Below are positions 15,709-23,181 of a stretch of DNA of 26,666 nt, one piece after another (within the stretch, counting starts at the first letter, position 1; every line of letters starts with the position of its first letter). Made by a program: the position numbers and the translations under genes. The notes below the pieces were generated by a model that worked only from the letters and a program-made list of their open reading frames with translations, ran no database searches and was not told the origin of the DNA. The stretch is from positions 1 through 26,666 of the forward strand of contig CAYWGQ010000030.1 of NCBI GenBank assembly GCA_964457725.1, given 5' to 3'. The DNA is from FEN-1219 sp964457725. GTDB lineage: Bacteria > Pseudomonadota > Gammaproteobacteria > Steroidobacterales > Rariloculaceae.

Positions 15709-16331
15709 GCATCCGGGACGGCGAGCCGATCGATGCAGCCGCGCGCGCCCGCGTGCTCGAGGATCCCGAGAGCGCCGCCGAGATCGAGCGGCTGCGCGCG
15801 GTGCAGCGGCAGCTGCGCGGGCTTCCCGAGCTCGCCCCGCCGCCCGGCGCGTGGGAGGCGATCGCGGCACGGACCGCGGTCGGGCCGCGACGCGGGCGCC
15901 GGTTCGCGAGGCTCGCGGCGGGCGGCGCGATCGCGGCGACCGTCGCCGTCGCGGCGCTGCTCGTTTTGTCTCGGCCGCAGGGCGGCGGCGAACCGCCGCC
16001 CGCCGAGATCGCGGGACCGGTGCAGCGCGCGGTGCAGCCGTTCGTGCCGCCGCAGCTGCCGCCGCCATCGGTCGTGTCGCTCGAGCAGCGCTCCGCCGAG
16101 CTCGAGCGGCTGCTCGCGCAGCTGCCGCGGCGCAGCGTGATGCGGGCGAGCACCGCCGGCACGATCGCCGGCTTGGAAGATCGCATCACGTTCATCGACA
16201 CGCAGCTCACGCTCGGTGCCGCGCGCGGGATGCCGCCGCCGCAGAAGGAGGCGCTCTGGCAGGCGCGCGTCGACTTGATGAGCGCGCTCGTGTACGTGCG
16301 GTACGCGCAAGCGGAGGGCGGTGGGTTTTGA
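15681..16331 (+). CDS. Probable membrane anti-sigma factor
   Basis: This 216-residue protein starts inside the end of the ECF sigma gene, a typical arrangement for the cognate anti-sigma factor. The N-terminal 70 residues are hydrophilic and begin MHARTEDLLSIRDGEPIDAA, similar in style to anti-sigma N-termini with a short helical sigma-binding part. One transmembrane segment lies at about 77-97 (ARLAAGGAIAATVAVAALLV). The remaining 115 residues would be periplasmic, with a proline-rich linker (about 105-130) followed by a helical region (SLEQRSAELERLLAQLPRRS). The HxxxCxxC zinc motif of ZAS-type anti-sigma factors is absent. The role is inferred from position and topology, not from a recognised domain. 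Confidence 0.72.
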   Translation: MHARTEDLLSIRDGEPIDAAARARVLEDPESAAEIERLRAVQRQLRGLPELAPPPGAWEAIAARTAVGPRRGRRFARLAAGGAIAATVAVAALLVLSRPQGGGEPPPAEIAGPVQRAVQPFVPPQLPPPSVVSLEQRSAELERLLAQLPRRSVMRASTAGTIAGLEDRITFIDTQLTLGAARGMPPPQKEALWQARVDLMSALVYVRYAQAEGGGF

Positions 16332-16373
16332 GGACGTCGTGCGGCCGCGGGAAAGCGGCCGGAGGATAAGCGC

Positions 16374-17276
16374 ATGTCGTGCAGGTTCACCGTGGCGGCG
16401 TTGGCCGCCGGAGCGATCGCGGGATTCGCGGGCCCCGCGGGGGCCCAGCAGAAGCCGGCCGACCCGGGGGCGCCGGCGCAGATCGAGCAGGAGGAGCTGC
16501 GGGCGGAGCTCGAGCGCGCGCGCCGGGAGCTCGAAGCGGCGGCGCGCGAGGTCGCGAGGCTGTCGGCCGCGATGACGGCGCCGGTGATACGGTCGGCCGC
16601 GACGGCCGCGCGTTCCGCGCGGCAACGGGCGCTGCTCGGTCTCGGCACGGAGGACGACGCGCGCGGTGTGCGCGTCACGGGCGTCAGCCCGAACGGACCG
16701 GCGGAGCAGGCGGGCTTGCGGCCGGGCGACGTGATCGTCGCGGTCGACGGCACCGCGCTCGCTCCGGCCGAGGGTCAGTCGCAGACCGCGGCGTTCCTCG
16801 AGCTCTTGGATCGGGCCCGGCCCGGCACCAACGTGATGCTCGAGGTCGTCGCCCCGGACGGGACGACGCGCACGGTCGGCGTGCAGGCCCGCGCGTTCGC
16901 CGACTGGTGGCCGGAGCAGTTCGACTTCGATTTCGACTTCGACTTCGACTGGCGGGACGGCACCGGTCCGGGCCCGTTCGGCTTCGGTCGCGCGAACGCG
17001 TGGCGCTCGATGGAACTCGCCGAGCTGACGCCCGAGCTCGGCTCGTATTTCGGCGTGGAGCGCGGCGTGCTCGTCGTGCGTGCGCCGCAGCGCGACGGGC
17101 TCGGGCTTCGCGACGGCGACGTGATCCTCGACATCGGCGGGCGCGAGCCGACCTCGCCCGAGCACGCGATGCGGATCCTCGCGAGCTTCGAGCCGGGCGA
17201 GACGCTGCGGATGACGATCATGCGCCGGCAGCGGCGCGAGACGATCGAGATCGAGATGCCGCGGCCGGAGCGATAG
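16374..17276 (+). CDS. Exported protein with two PDZ domains
   Basis: This is a 300-residue periplasmic protein. The signal peptide ends at about AGA (22-24), cut before QQKPAD. A charged coiled coil follows at about 37-67 (QIEQEELRAELERARRELEA). PDZ domain 1 covers about 86-172 (ALLGLGTEDDARGVRVTGVS, GLRPGDVIVAVDG) and PDZ domain 2 about 213-296 (GVLVVRAPQRDGLGLRDGDV). Between them residues 183-193 read FDFDFDFDFDW, encoded by a short TTCGAC tandem. No protease domain or catalytic triad is present, so this is not a DegP/DegS protease by itself. The ATG at 16374 has a GGAGGA site at 16361-16366. It follows the sigma and anti-sigma genes by 42 bp on the same strand and probably belongs to that operon, perhaps as target or as modulator of signalling. 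Confidence 0.82.
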   Translation: MSCRFTVAALAAGAIAGFAGPAGAQQKPADPGAPAQIEQEELRAELERARRELEAAAREVARLSAAMTAPVIRSAATAARSARQRALLGLGTEDDARGVRVTGVSPNGPAEQAGLRPGDVIVAVDGTALAPAEGQSQTAAFLELLDRARPGTNVMLEVVAPDGTTRTVGVQARAFADWWPEQFDFDFDFDFDWRDGTGPGPFGFGRANAWRSMELAELTPELGSYFGVERGVLVVRAPQRDGLGLRDGDVILDIGGREPTSPEHAMRILASFEPGETLRMTIMRRQRRETIEIEMPRPER

Positions 17277-17309
17277 CGCGGCCGCCGGGCGCCGACCGCC
17301 ATTGGCCGT

Positions 17310-17500
17310 GTAGGAGCGGCTGTCCAGCCGCGATCTTCCGCGCCGTGCCGGCGTTCGCGGCGCGGCGGTCGCGGCTGGACAGCCGCTCCCACCGGGGAAG
17401 ATCGCGGCTGGACAGCCGCTCCTACCAGAGGGCGGAAGATCGCGGCTGGACAGCCGCTCCTACCGGAGGGGGGAGATCGCGGCTGGACAGCCGCTCCCAC
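17310..17500. repeat. REP-like cluster E (5 copies)
   Basis: One plus-orientation copy (17310-17334) is followed by four inverted copies (17369-17392, 17401-17425, 17439-17463 and 17476-17500), the last three 37-38 bp apart. Short linkers of 13-14 bases (such as CAGAGGGCGGAAG) separate them. Two inverted copies end CTCCCAC instead of CTCCTAC. The cluster fills the gap between the PDZ gene and queA, and its last copy abuts the queA -10 element. No gene lies here. Confidence 0.92.
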
Positions 17501-17506
17501 TAGAAT
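17501..17506 (+). promoter_or_regulatory. Candidate -10 element for queA
   Basis: TAGAAT starts one base after the last REP copy and ends nine bases before the queA ATG. Transcription would begin near 17513, giving a leader of about three bases. No ribosome binding site is present. The -35 position falls inside the REP copy and does not match consensus. Confidence 0.4.
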
Positions 17507-17515
17507 GCCGCTGCG

Positions 17516-18580
17516 ATGCGCCGGAGCGACTTTCACTACGACCTGCCGCAGGAGCTGATCGCGCAGGCGCCGCTGCCGGAGCGCCGCGCGAGCCGCTTGC
17601 TCGTGCTCGACGGTGAGACCGGCCGAATCGAGGACAGGCTGTTCGCCGACCTTCCGACGCTCGTCGCGCCGGGCGATCTCCTCGTCTTGAACGACACGGC
17701 CGTCGTGCCCGCGCGCCTCTTTGGCCGCAAGCCGACCGGCGGCCGGGTCGAGCTCCTGCTCGAGCGCGTGATCGCGCCGCGCCGCGCGTTGATGCACGCG
17801 CGCGCGAGCCACGGGCCGCGCGCCGGCGAGCGGATCGAGCTGCCTGGCGGCGCGACCGCGACGGTCGCGGCGCGCCGCGGCGAGCTCTTCGAGATCGAGC
17901 TCGACCGCGACGTCGAGCCGCTGCTCCGCGAGCACGGCGAGGTGCCGCTGCCGCCGTACATCGGCCGTGCGCCGTCGCCGGAGGATGCGGAGCGCTACCA
18001 GACGGTGTTCGCGCGCGCACCGGGCGCGGTCGCGGCGCCGACCGCGGGGCTGCACTTCGACGGCGACCTCCTCGCGGAGCTCGGCGCGCGCGGCGTCGCG
18101 AGCGCGTTCGTCACGCTGCACGTCGGCGCGGGCACGTTCGCGCCGGTCCGGGCCGACGAGGTCGAGACGCACGTCCTGCACGCGGAGCGCGTCGAGGTCT
18201 CCGCGGACGTCTGCGAGGCGATCGCCGCGTGCCGCGAGCGCGGCGGACGCGTCGTCGCGGTCGGCACGACGAGCGTCCGCGCGCTCGAGACCGCCGCCCT
18301 CGCCGCGGCGGAGCGCGGCCAGCCGCTCGAGCCGTACTCGGGGGAAACCCGACTCTTCATCTATCCGGGCTTCCGCTTCCGCGTCGTCGATGCGTTGCTC
18401 ACGAACTTGCACTTGCCGGAGTCGTCACTGCTGATGCTGGTCGCGGCGTTCGCCGGCCGCGACGCGACGCTCGCCGCGTACCGCCATGCGGTCGCCCAGC
18501 GGTACCGCTTTTTCAGCTATGGTGACGCGATGTGGATAACGCCCGCGCGGGCAGCCCGCGCCGACACGCATGCAGTTTGA
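17516..18580 (+). CDS. queA: S-adenosylmethionine:tRNA ribosyltransferase-isomerase QueA
   Basis: This 354-residue cytosolic enzyme moves the ribosyl part of S-adenosylmethionine onto 7-aminomethyl-7-deazaguanine in tRNA, forming epoxyqueuosine at position 34 of GUN anticodons. It starts MRRSDFHYDLPQELIAQAPL, the standard N-terminus. Other family blocks are LLVLNDTAVVPARLFGRK, APTAGLHFDGDLL (near 175), TLHVGAGTFAPVRADE, VVAVGTTSVRALET and LLTNLHLPESSLLMLVAAFA, and the usual end QRYRFFSYGDAM followed by a short tail. Length is normal. The ATG at 17516 matches the family start exactly. The gene overlaps tgt by 11 bp, and the two act at successive stages of queuosine synthesis. A repeat cluster and a candidate short-leader promoter lie just upstream. 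Confidence 0.97.
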   Translation: MRRSDFHYDLPQELIAQAPLPERRASRLLVLDGETGRIEDRLFADLPTLVAPGDLLVLNDTAVVPARLFGRKPTGGRVELLLERVIAPRRALMHARASHGPRAGERIELPGGATATVAARRGELFEIELDRDVEPLLREHGEVPLPPYIGRAPSPEDAERYQTVFARAPGAVAAPTAGLHFDGDLLAELGARGVASAFVTLHVGAGTFAPVRADEVETHVLHAERVEVSADVCEAIAACRERGGRVVAVGTTSVRALETAALAAAERGQPLEPYSGETRLFIYPGFRFRVVDALLTNLHLPESSLLMLVAAFAGRDATLAAYRHAVAQRYRFFSYGDAMWITPARAARADTHAV

Positions 18581-19700
18581 GGTCCTCGCGCGGGACGGCG
18601 CTGCGCGCCGCGGCCGCATCTCGTTCCGGCGTGGCGTCGTGGATACGCCCGCGTTCATGCCGGTCGGCACCTACGGCAGCGTCAAGGCGCTGACGCCGGA
18701 GGAGCTCGTCTCGATCGGCAGCCAGATCGTGCTCGGCAACACGTTCCACCTGCTGCTCCGGCCCGGTATCGAGGTGATCCGCGCGCACGGCGGGCTGCAC
18801 GGCTTCATGCATTGGGACGGGCCGATCCTGACGGACTCCGGCGGTTTTCAGGTCTGGAGCCTGCAGGACCTCCGAAAAATCACGGAGCAGGGCGCGGAGT
18901 TTCGCTCGCCGGTCGACGGCAGCCTCGTGCTGCTCACGCCCGAGCGCTCGATCGAGATGCAGCACGCGCTCGCGAGCGACATCGTGATGGTGTTCGACGA
19001 GTGCACGCCGTATCCCGCCGATCACCGGACCGCGCGCGAGTCGATGGAGCTTTCGCTCCGCTGGGCCGCGCGCAGCCGCAAGGCCTTCGACGCGCTCCGC
19101 GAGCCCGACGGCGACTCGGCGCTCTTCGGCATCGTGCAGGGCGGCGTGCACGCGGATCTTCGCCGCGCGTCGCTCGCCGGCCTTCGGGCGATCGGCTTCG
19201 AAGGCTACGCGGTCGGCGGGCTCGCGGTCGGCGAGCCCGAAGAGGAGCGGCTTGCGATGCTCGAGGTGCTCGAGCCGGAGCTGCCCGCGGACCGGCCGCG
19301 GTATCTGATGGGCGTCGGCACGCCGGCCGATCTCGTCAAGGCCGTCGCCCGCGGGATCGACATGTTCGATTGCGTGATACCGACCCGCCACGCGCGGAAC
19401 GGCCAGCTCTTCACGAGCGAAGGCGCGCTGAACATCCGCAACAGCCGCTTCCGCACCGACACGGGGCCGATCGATCCGGCCTGCCCGTGCTACACGTGCC
19501 GGCACTACTCCCGCGCCTACGTGCGCCATCTGCAGCAGTGCAACGAGATCCTCGGCGCCCGGCTCGCGACGCTGCATAACGTCCATTACTACCAGCAGCT
19601 GATGGCGCGGATGCGCGAGGCGATCGAGGCCGGGCGGTTCGCGGAGCTCGCCCGGGACGCGCTCGAGCGCTCCCCCTCGCCGGCGGCAGCTATGTCATAA
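18570..19700 (+). CDS. tgt: tRNA-guanine transglycosylase Tgt
   Basis: This 376-residue enzyme exchanges guanine 34 of tRNA(Asp, Asn, His, Tyr) for the queuosine precursor preQ1, the step before QueA acts. The substrate-binding motif TDSGGFQ has D89, the general position seen in E. coli Tgt. The GIVQGGVH block is at 187-194 and the nucleophile region GIDMFDCVIPTRHARNG at 262-278. The structural zinc ligands C305, C307 and C310 (CPCYTC) and H336 (LHN) are all present. The sequence after FQV reads WSLQDLRKI where E. coli has FSLGDIRKI. Start and length are normal. It overlaps the end of queA and is followed by yajC, the standard gammaproteobacterial order. Confidence 0.97.
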   Translation: MQFEVLARDGAARRGRISFRRGVVDTPAFMPVGTYGSVKALTPEELVSIGSQIVLGNTFHLLLRPGIEVIRAHGGLHGFMHWDGPILTDSGGFQVWSLQDLRKITEQGAEFRSPVDGSLVLLTPERSIEMQHALASDIVMVFDECTPYPADHRTARESMELSLRWAARSRKAFDALREPDGDSALFGIVQGGVHADLRRASLAGLRAIGFEGYAVGGLAVGEPEEERLAMLEVLEPELPADRPRYLMGVGTPADLVKAVARGIDMFDCVIPTRHARNGQLFTSEGALNIRNSRFRTDTGPIDPACPCYTCRHYSRAYVRHLQQCNEILGARLATLHNVHYYQQLMARMREAIEAGRFAELARDALERSPSPAAAMS

Positions 19701-19701
19701 T
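19693..19701 (+). promoter_or_regulatory. Candidate extended -10 promoter for yajC-secDF
   Basis: TG-T-CATAAT (hexamer 19696-19701) overlaps the tgt stop codon. It would start a transcript near 19708, about 48 bases before yajC and just ahead of a hairpin. No -35 is evident. Readthrough from queA-tgt is equally possible. Confidence 0.3.
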
Positions 19702-19712
19702 CCCCGGCCTCT

Positions 19713-19731
19713 CGGCGCCTTGCGGGCGCCG
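19713..19731 (+). other. Hairpin in the tgt-yajC gap
   Basis: CGGCGCC (19713-19719) and GGCGCCG (19725-19731) form a perfect 7-bp stem with loop TTGCG. No T-run follows, so it is not a classical terminator. It may shape the 5' leader of a yajC transcript or protect the 3' end of a queA-tgt transcript. Confidence 0.5.
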
Positions 19732-19755
19732 CAGCCGCTTGGATCGGGCCTAAAC

Positions 19756-20094
19756 ATGGACTACCTCTTCAGCTTCTTCGTGGCCGACGCTTGGGCGCAG
19801 AACGGCGCCGCGGGGCAGAACCAGCTGCTCGGCTTCTTGCCGCTGATCGTGATCTTCGTGCTGTTCTACTTCATGCTGATCCGCCCGCAGGCGAAGAAGC
19901 AGAAGGAGCACCGCCAGATGGTCGAGGCGCTCGCGGTCGGCGACGAGGTCGTCACGGCCGGCGGCGTCCTCGGCAAGATCACCGAGCTCGGCGAGCAGTT
20001 CGTGACGATCGAGGTCGCGGACGGCGTGCGGCTGAAGGTCCAGCGCCACACGATCGGCGCGGTGCTGCCGAAGGGCACGATGAAGGCGGCCTGA
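19756..20094 (+). CDS. yajC: Sec translocon accessory protein YajC
   Basis: This 112-residue inner-membrane protein associates with SecD and SecF, which support protein export through SecYEG. It has one transmembrane segment at about 23-43 (LLGFLPLIVIFVLFYFMLIR), followed at once by the family signature RPQAKKQKEHRQM and a small soluble domain (ALAVGDEVVTAGGVLGKITE). The ATG at 19756 gives MDYLFSFFVADAWAQ, a typical start; an in-frame ATG-less extension upstream to 19720 is not supported. The gene lies between tgt and secD on the same strand with 22 bp to secD. Confidence 0.96.
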   Translation: MDYLFSFFVADAWAQNGAAGQNQLLGFLPLIVIFVLFYFMLIRPQAKKQKEHRQMVEALAVGDEVVTAGGVLGKITELGEQFVTIEVADGVRLKVQRHTIGAVLPKGTMKAA

Positions 20095-20116
20095 TCCGCC
20101 CCGGCACGCGAGCACC

Positions 20117-22006
20117 ATGAACCGCTACCCGCTCTGGAAAAATCTGCTGGTCGTCGGGAGCCTGATCGTCGGCCTCGTGCTCGCGCTGCCCACGTTCTTC
20201 GGCGACGATCCGGCCGTGTTCGTCACGCGCTCGGACGGCGTTGCCGCCGACGAGCAGATGCTGACCCAGGTCCGGACCGCGTTGACCGACGCGGGCGTCG
20301 GCTTCATGACGGCCGAGATCGACGGCAACGCGGTGCTCGTCCGCTTCGCGACGGTCGGCGAGCAGCTGCGCGCGAACGAGGTGCTCGCGGACGCGCTGCC
20401 GAACTCGGTCGCCGCGCTCACGCTCGCGCCGCGGACGCCGCGCTGGATGGCGGCGATCGGGTTGCGGCCGATGGCGCTCGGGCTCGACCTGCGCGGCGGC
20501 GTCCATTTCCTTTATCAAGTTGACCTCGATACCGCGATCGACCAGTACCTCGGCACGCTCGAGGCGGACCTGCGCAACCAGTTCCGCCAATCGAACGTGC
20601 GGGCGGTCCCGCGGATCGACGGCGACTCGATCGTGATCGAGCTCACCGAAGGAGCGGATTTCGCGGCGGTCGAGCGCGCCGTGCGGGCGCTGGACGACCC
20701 GACTCAGCTCGCGAGCCGCTTCATCCAGGAGCGGACGCAATCCGCCGGCCGGCCAGCGCTCCGCGTGCGGTTAACCGAGACCGCGCTCCGCGAGCGGCAG
20801 GACTTCGCGATCCAGCAGAACATCACGACGCTGCGGAACCGCGTGAACGAGCTCGGCGTCGCCGAGGCGGTCGTGCAGCGGCAAGGGTTGAACCGGATTC
20901 TCGTTCAGCTTCCCGGCGTGCAGGACCCGGCGCAGGCGAAGCGTGTGCTCGGTGCGACGGCGACCCTCGAGTTCCGGCTCGTGAACTACGAGGCGGATCC
21001 GATCGAGGCCGAGCGACGCGGCCGAGCCCCGCTCGGCTCCGAGCTCTTCTACACGCGAGAAGGCGCACCCTACGTGCTGCGGCGCGAGGTGATTGCGTCC
21101 GGCGATCAGCTGACGGACGCGACGTCCGGCTACTCGCAGGGGCAACCGGCCGTGTTCGTGAACCTGAACGCGCAAGGCGCGCGCCGGATGCTCGATACGA
21201 CCACGCAGAACCTCGGCCGCCCGATGGCGGTGCTCTACATCGAGGAGCGGCCCGAGATCGTCGTCCGCAACGGCGAGGAGGTCGTCGAGACGAAGACCGA
21301 GCGCACGATCATCAACGTCGCCACGATCCAGGGCGTCTTCTCGAGCAGATTCCAGATCACCGGCCTCACGCCGTTCGAGGCGCAGAACCTCGCGCTGCTC
21401 CTGCGCGCCGGCTCGCTCGCGGCGCCGCTCGTCGCCGTCGAGGAGCGTACGATCGGCCCGAGCCTCGGCCAGGACAACATCGACATGGGGCGACGCGCGG
21501 TCATCGTGAGCTTCCTGCTCGTGATCGTCTTCATGGCGCTCTACTACCGCGTGTTCGGCCTGATCGCCGACCTCGCGCTGTTCGCGAACCTGATCCTGAT
21601 CATCGCGATCATGTCGCTTCTGCCGACCGCGCTGACGCTGCCCGGCATCGCCGGCATCGTGCTGACGATCGGCATGGCGGTCGACGCGAACGTGCTGATC
21701 TACGAACGAATACGGGAGGAGCTCCGGAACGGCAACTCGCCGCAGGCTGCGATTCGGGCGGGCTACGACCGCGCGTTCCTGACGATCGCGGACGCGAACA
21801 TCACGACGTTGATCGCCGCGGTCGTGCTGTTCGCGTTCGGCACCGGGCCGATCAAGGGGTTCGCGGTGACGCTGACGATCGGTCTCGTCACGTCGATGTT
21901 CACCGCGGTCGTCGGCACCCGAGCAGTCGTGAACTGGCTCTACGGCGGCCGTCAGCAAATCGAGCGGCTGCCGATCGGCGGGAACGTTTCCAATGCAGTG
22001 GCTTAG
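20117..22006 (+). CDS. secD: Protein translocase subunit SecD
   Basis: This 629-residue inner-membrane protein forms a complex with SecF that uses the proton gradient to help release exported proteins on the periplasmic side. Transmembrane segment 1 is at about 8-28 (KNLLVVGSLIVGLVLALPTF). The family motif GLDLRGGVHFLYQVD lies near residue 120, the periplasmic P1 domain fills about 120-450, and the five C-terminal membrane segments run from about 455 to 610. TM4 motif GMAVDANVLIYERIREEL is near 519 and carries the conserved aspartate needed for proton coupling. Length is normal. The secF start lies inside its last codons, so the two are translationally coupled. Confidence 0.97.
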   Translation: MNRYPLWKNLLVVGSLIVGLVLALPTFFGDDPAVFVTRSDGVAADEQMLTQVRTALTDAGVGFMTAEIDGNAVLVRFATVGEQLRANEVLADALPNSVAALTLAPRTPRWMAAIGLRPMALGLDLRGGVHFLYQVDLDTAIDQYLGTLEADLRNQFRQSNVRAVPRIDGDSIVIELTEGADFAAVERAVRALDDPTQLASRFIQERTQSAGRPALRVRLTETALRERQDFAIQQNITTLRNRVNELGVAEAVVQRQGLNRILVQLPGVQDPAQAKRVLGATATLEFRLVNYEADPIEAERRGRAPLGSELFYTREGAPYVLRREVIASGDQLTDATSGYSQGQPAVFVNLNAQGARRMLDTTTQNLGRPMAVLYIEERPEIVVRNGEEVVETKTERTIINVATIQGVFSSRFQITGLTPFEAQNLALLLRAGSLAAPLVAVEERTIGPSLGQDNIDMGRRAVIVSFLLVIVFMALYYRVFGLIADLALFANLILIIAIMSLLPTALTLPGIAGIVLTIGMAVDANVLIYERIREELRNGNSPQAAIRAGYDRAFLTIADANITTLIAAVVLFAFGTGPIKGFAVTLTIGLVTSMFTAVVGTRAVVNWLYGGRQQIERLPIGGNVSNAVA

Positions 22007-22937
22007 CCGCACGCCGAACTTCAATTTCATGGGCCACAAGTGGGTGGCCCTCGCGATCTCCGGCACGCTCGTGCTCGTGTCGTTGGTCGCGTTCGCGGTA
22101 CGGGGCCTGAATCTCGGCCTCGACTTCACCGGCGGCATCCTGCTCGAGGTCGAGTACGGCGCGCCGGTCGAGCTCGAGGACGTGCGCCGCCGGCTTGCGG
22201 CGGAAGGGTATGAGGACGCGATCGTCCAGACGTATGGGACGACGCAGAACGTGATGATCAGGCTGCCGCCGCCCCCGGAAGCCGCAGAGAGCGCGGAGGC
22301 CGGCGCCGCGGTCGGCAACGCCGTGCTCGAGTCGCTGCAGGCCGACGGCTCGGACGTGCGGCTGCTGCGCACCGAGGTCGTAGGTTCCCAGGTCGGCGAC
22401 GACCTGACGGAGCAGGGCGGGCTCGCGATGCTGTTCGCGATGCTGCTGACGACCGTCTACATCATGCTGCGGTTCCGCTGGAAGTTCGCGGTCGGCGCCG
22501 GCGTCGCGACGGTCCACGACGTGATCGTCACGGTCGGCTTCTTCGCGGTCACCGGCATCACGTTCGACCTGACGGTGCTCGCGTCCGTGCTCGCGGTGAT
22601 CGGTTATTCGCTGAACGACACGATCGTCGTCTACGACCGTATCCGCGAGAACTTCCGGCTGCTCCGGCGCGGCTCGACCGAGGAGATCATCAACAAGTCG
22701 GTAAACCAGACGCTCGCGCGAACGTTGATGACCGGCGTCACGACGCTGCTCGTGCTCGCGGGCTTGATCTTCCTCGGCGGTGAGACGATGTTCGGGTTCT
22801 CGATCGCGCTGATCGTCGGCATCGTCGTCGGCACGCTGTCGTCGATCTACGTCGCCAGCATCATCGCGCTGCTGCTCGACGTCTCGCCGGTCGACCTCGT
22901 TCCGCCGAAACGCGAAGCGATCGACGAGCTCCCCTGA
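21993..22937 (+). CDS. secF: Protein translocase subunit SecF
   Basis: This 314-residue partner of SecD has six membrane segments. Segment 1 is at about 18-37, directly followed by the signature GLDFTGGILLEVEYG. The periplasmic domain covers about 45-135 (LEDVRRRLAAEGYEDAIVQT), and the remaining five segments run to about 300. The TM4-5 motif GYSLNDTIVVYDRIRENFR near 203 has the conserved aspartates. The start at 21993 overlaps secD by 14 bp; an internal ATG 12 codons later (FMGHKW) is a less likely alternative. A strong hairpin follows the stop at once. Confidence 0.97.
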   Translation: MQWLSRTPNFNFMGHKWVALAISGTLVLVSLVAFAVRGLNLGLDFTGGILLEVEYGAPVELEDVRRRLAAEGYEDAIVQTYGTTQNVMIRLPPPPEAAESAEAGAAVGNAVLESLQADGSDVRLLRTEVVGSQVGDDLTEQGGLAMLFAMLLTTVYIMLRFRWKFAVGAGVATVHDVIVTVGFFAVTGITFDLTVLASVLAVIGYSLNDTIVVYDRIRENFRLLRRGSTEEIINKSVNQTLARTLMTGVTTLLVLAGLIFLGGETMFGFSIALIVGIVVGTLSSIYVASIIALLLDVSPVDLVPPKREAIDELP

Positions 22938-22938
22938 C

Positions 22939-22958
22939 GGGGCGGCCTCGGCCGCCCC
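22939..22958 (+). terminator. Perfect 9-bp hairpin after secF
   Basis: GGGGCGGCC (22939-22947), loop TC, GGCCGCCCC (22950-22958) begins one base after the secF stop. The stem is entirely G:C. There is no following T-run (GCACGCTTCATC), so it is either a terminator of the kind common in high-GC genomes or a 3'-end stabilising hairpin for the queA-to-secF message. Confidence 0.55.
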
Positions 22959-22994
22959 GCACGCTTCATCCCGCGCGCGGCGCCTCGCATTCCC

Positions 22995-23163
22995 GTAGGA
23001 GCGGCTGTCTAGCCGACTGCGGTCATGCCGAACGAAGCCGCGGTCGCGGCTGGACAGCCGCTCCTACCAGGAATCTGAGGCGTCACCGCGGTCGCGGCTG
23101 GACAGCCGCTCCTACGAGGAATCCGAGGCGCCGCGGCGGTCGCGGCTGGACAGCCGCTCCTAC
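22995..23163. repeat. REP-like cluster F (1 degenerate and 3 inverted copies, 48-bp period)
   Basis: A degenerate plus-orientation copy at 22995-23019 has TCTAGCCGACTG in place of TCCAGCCGCGAT. Three perfect inverted copies start at 23043, 23091 and 23139, exactly 48 bp apart, with related spacers (AGGAATCTGAGGCG and AGGAATCCGAGGCG). The period equals that of cluster D although the spacer sequences differ. The cluster fills the gap between the convergent secF and suhB genes and contains no gene. Confidence 0.92.
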
Positions 23164-23181
23164 CGAGGGCCGGAACGCCGG

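Noticed and set aside
22939..22958. Classical Rho-independent terminator after secF
   Set aside because: The hairpin is perfect but no T-run follows, so the classical label is not supported; it is listed as a hairpin that may terminate or protect the message.
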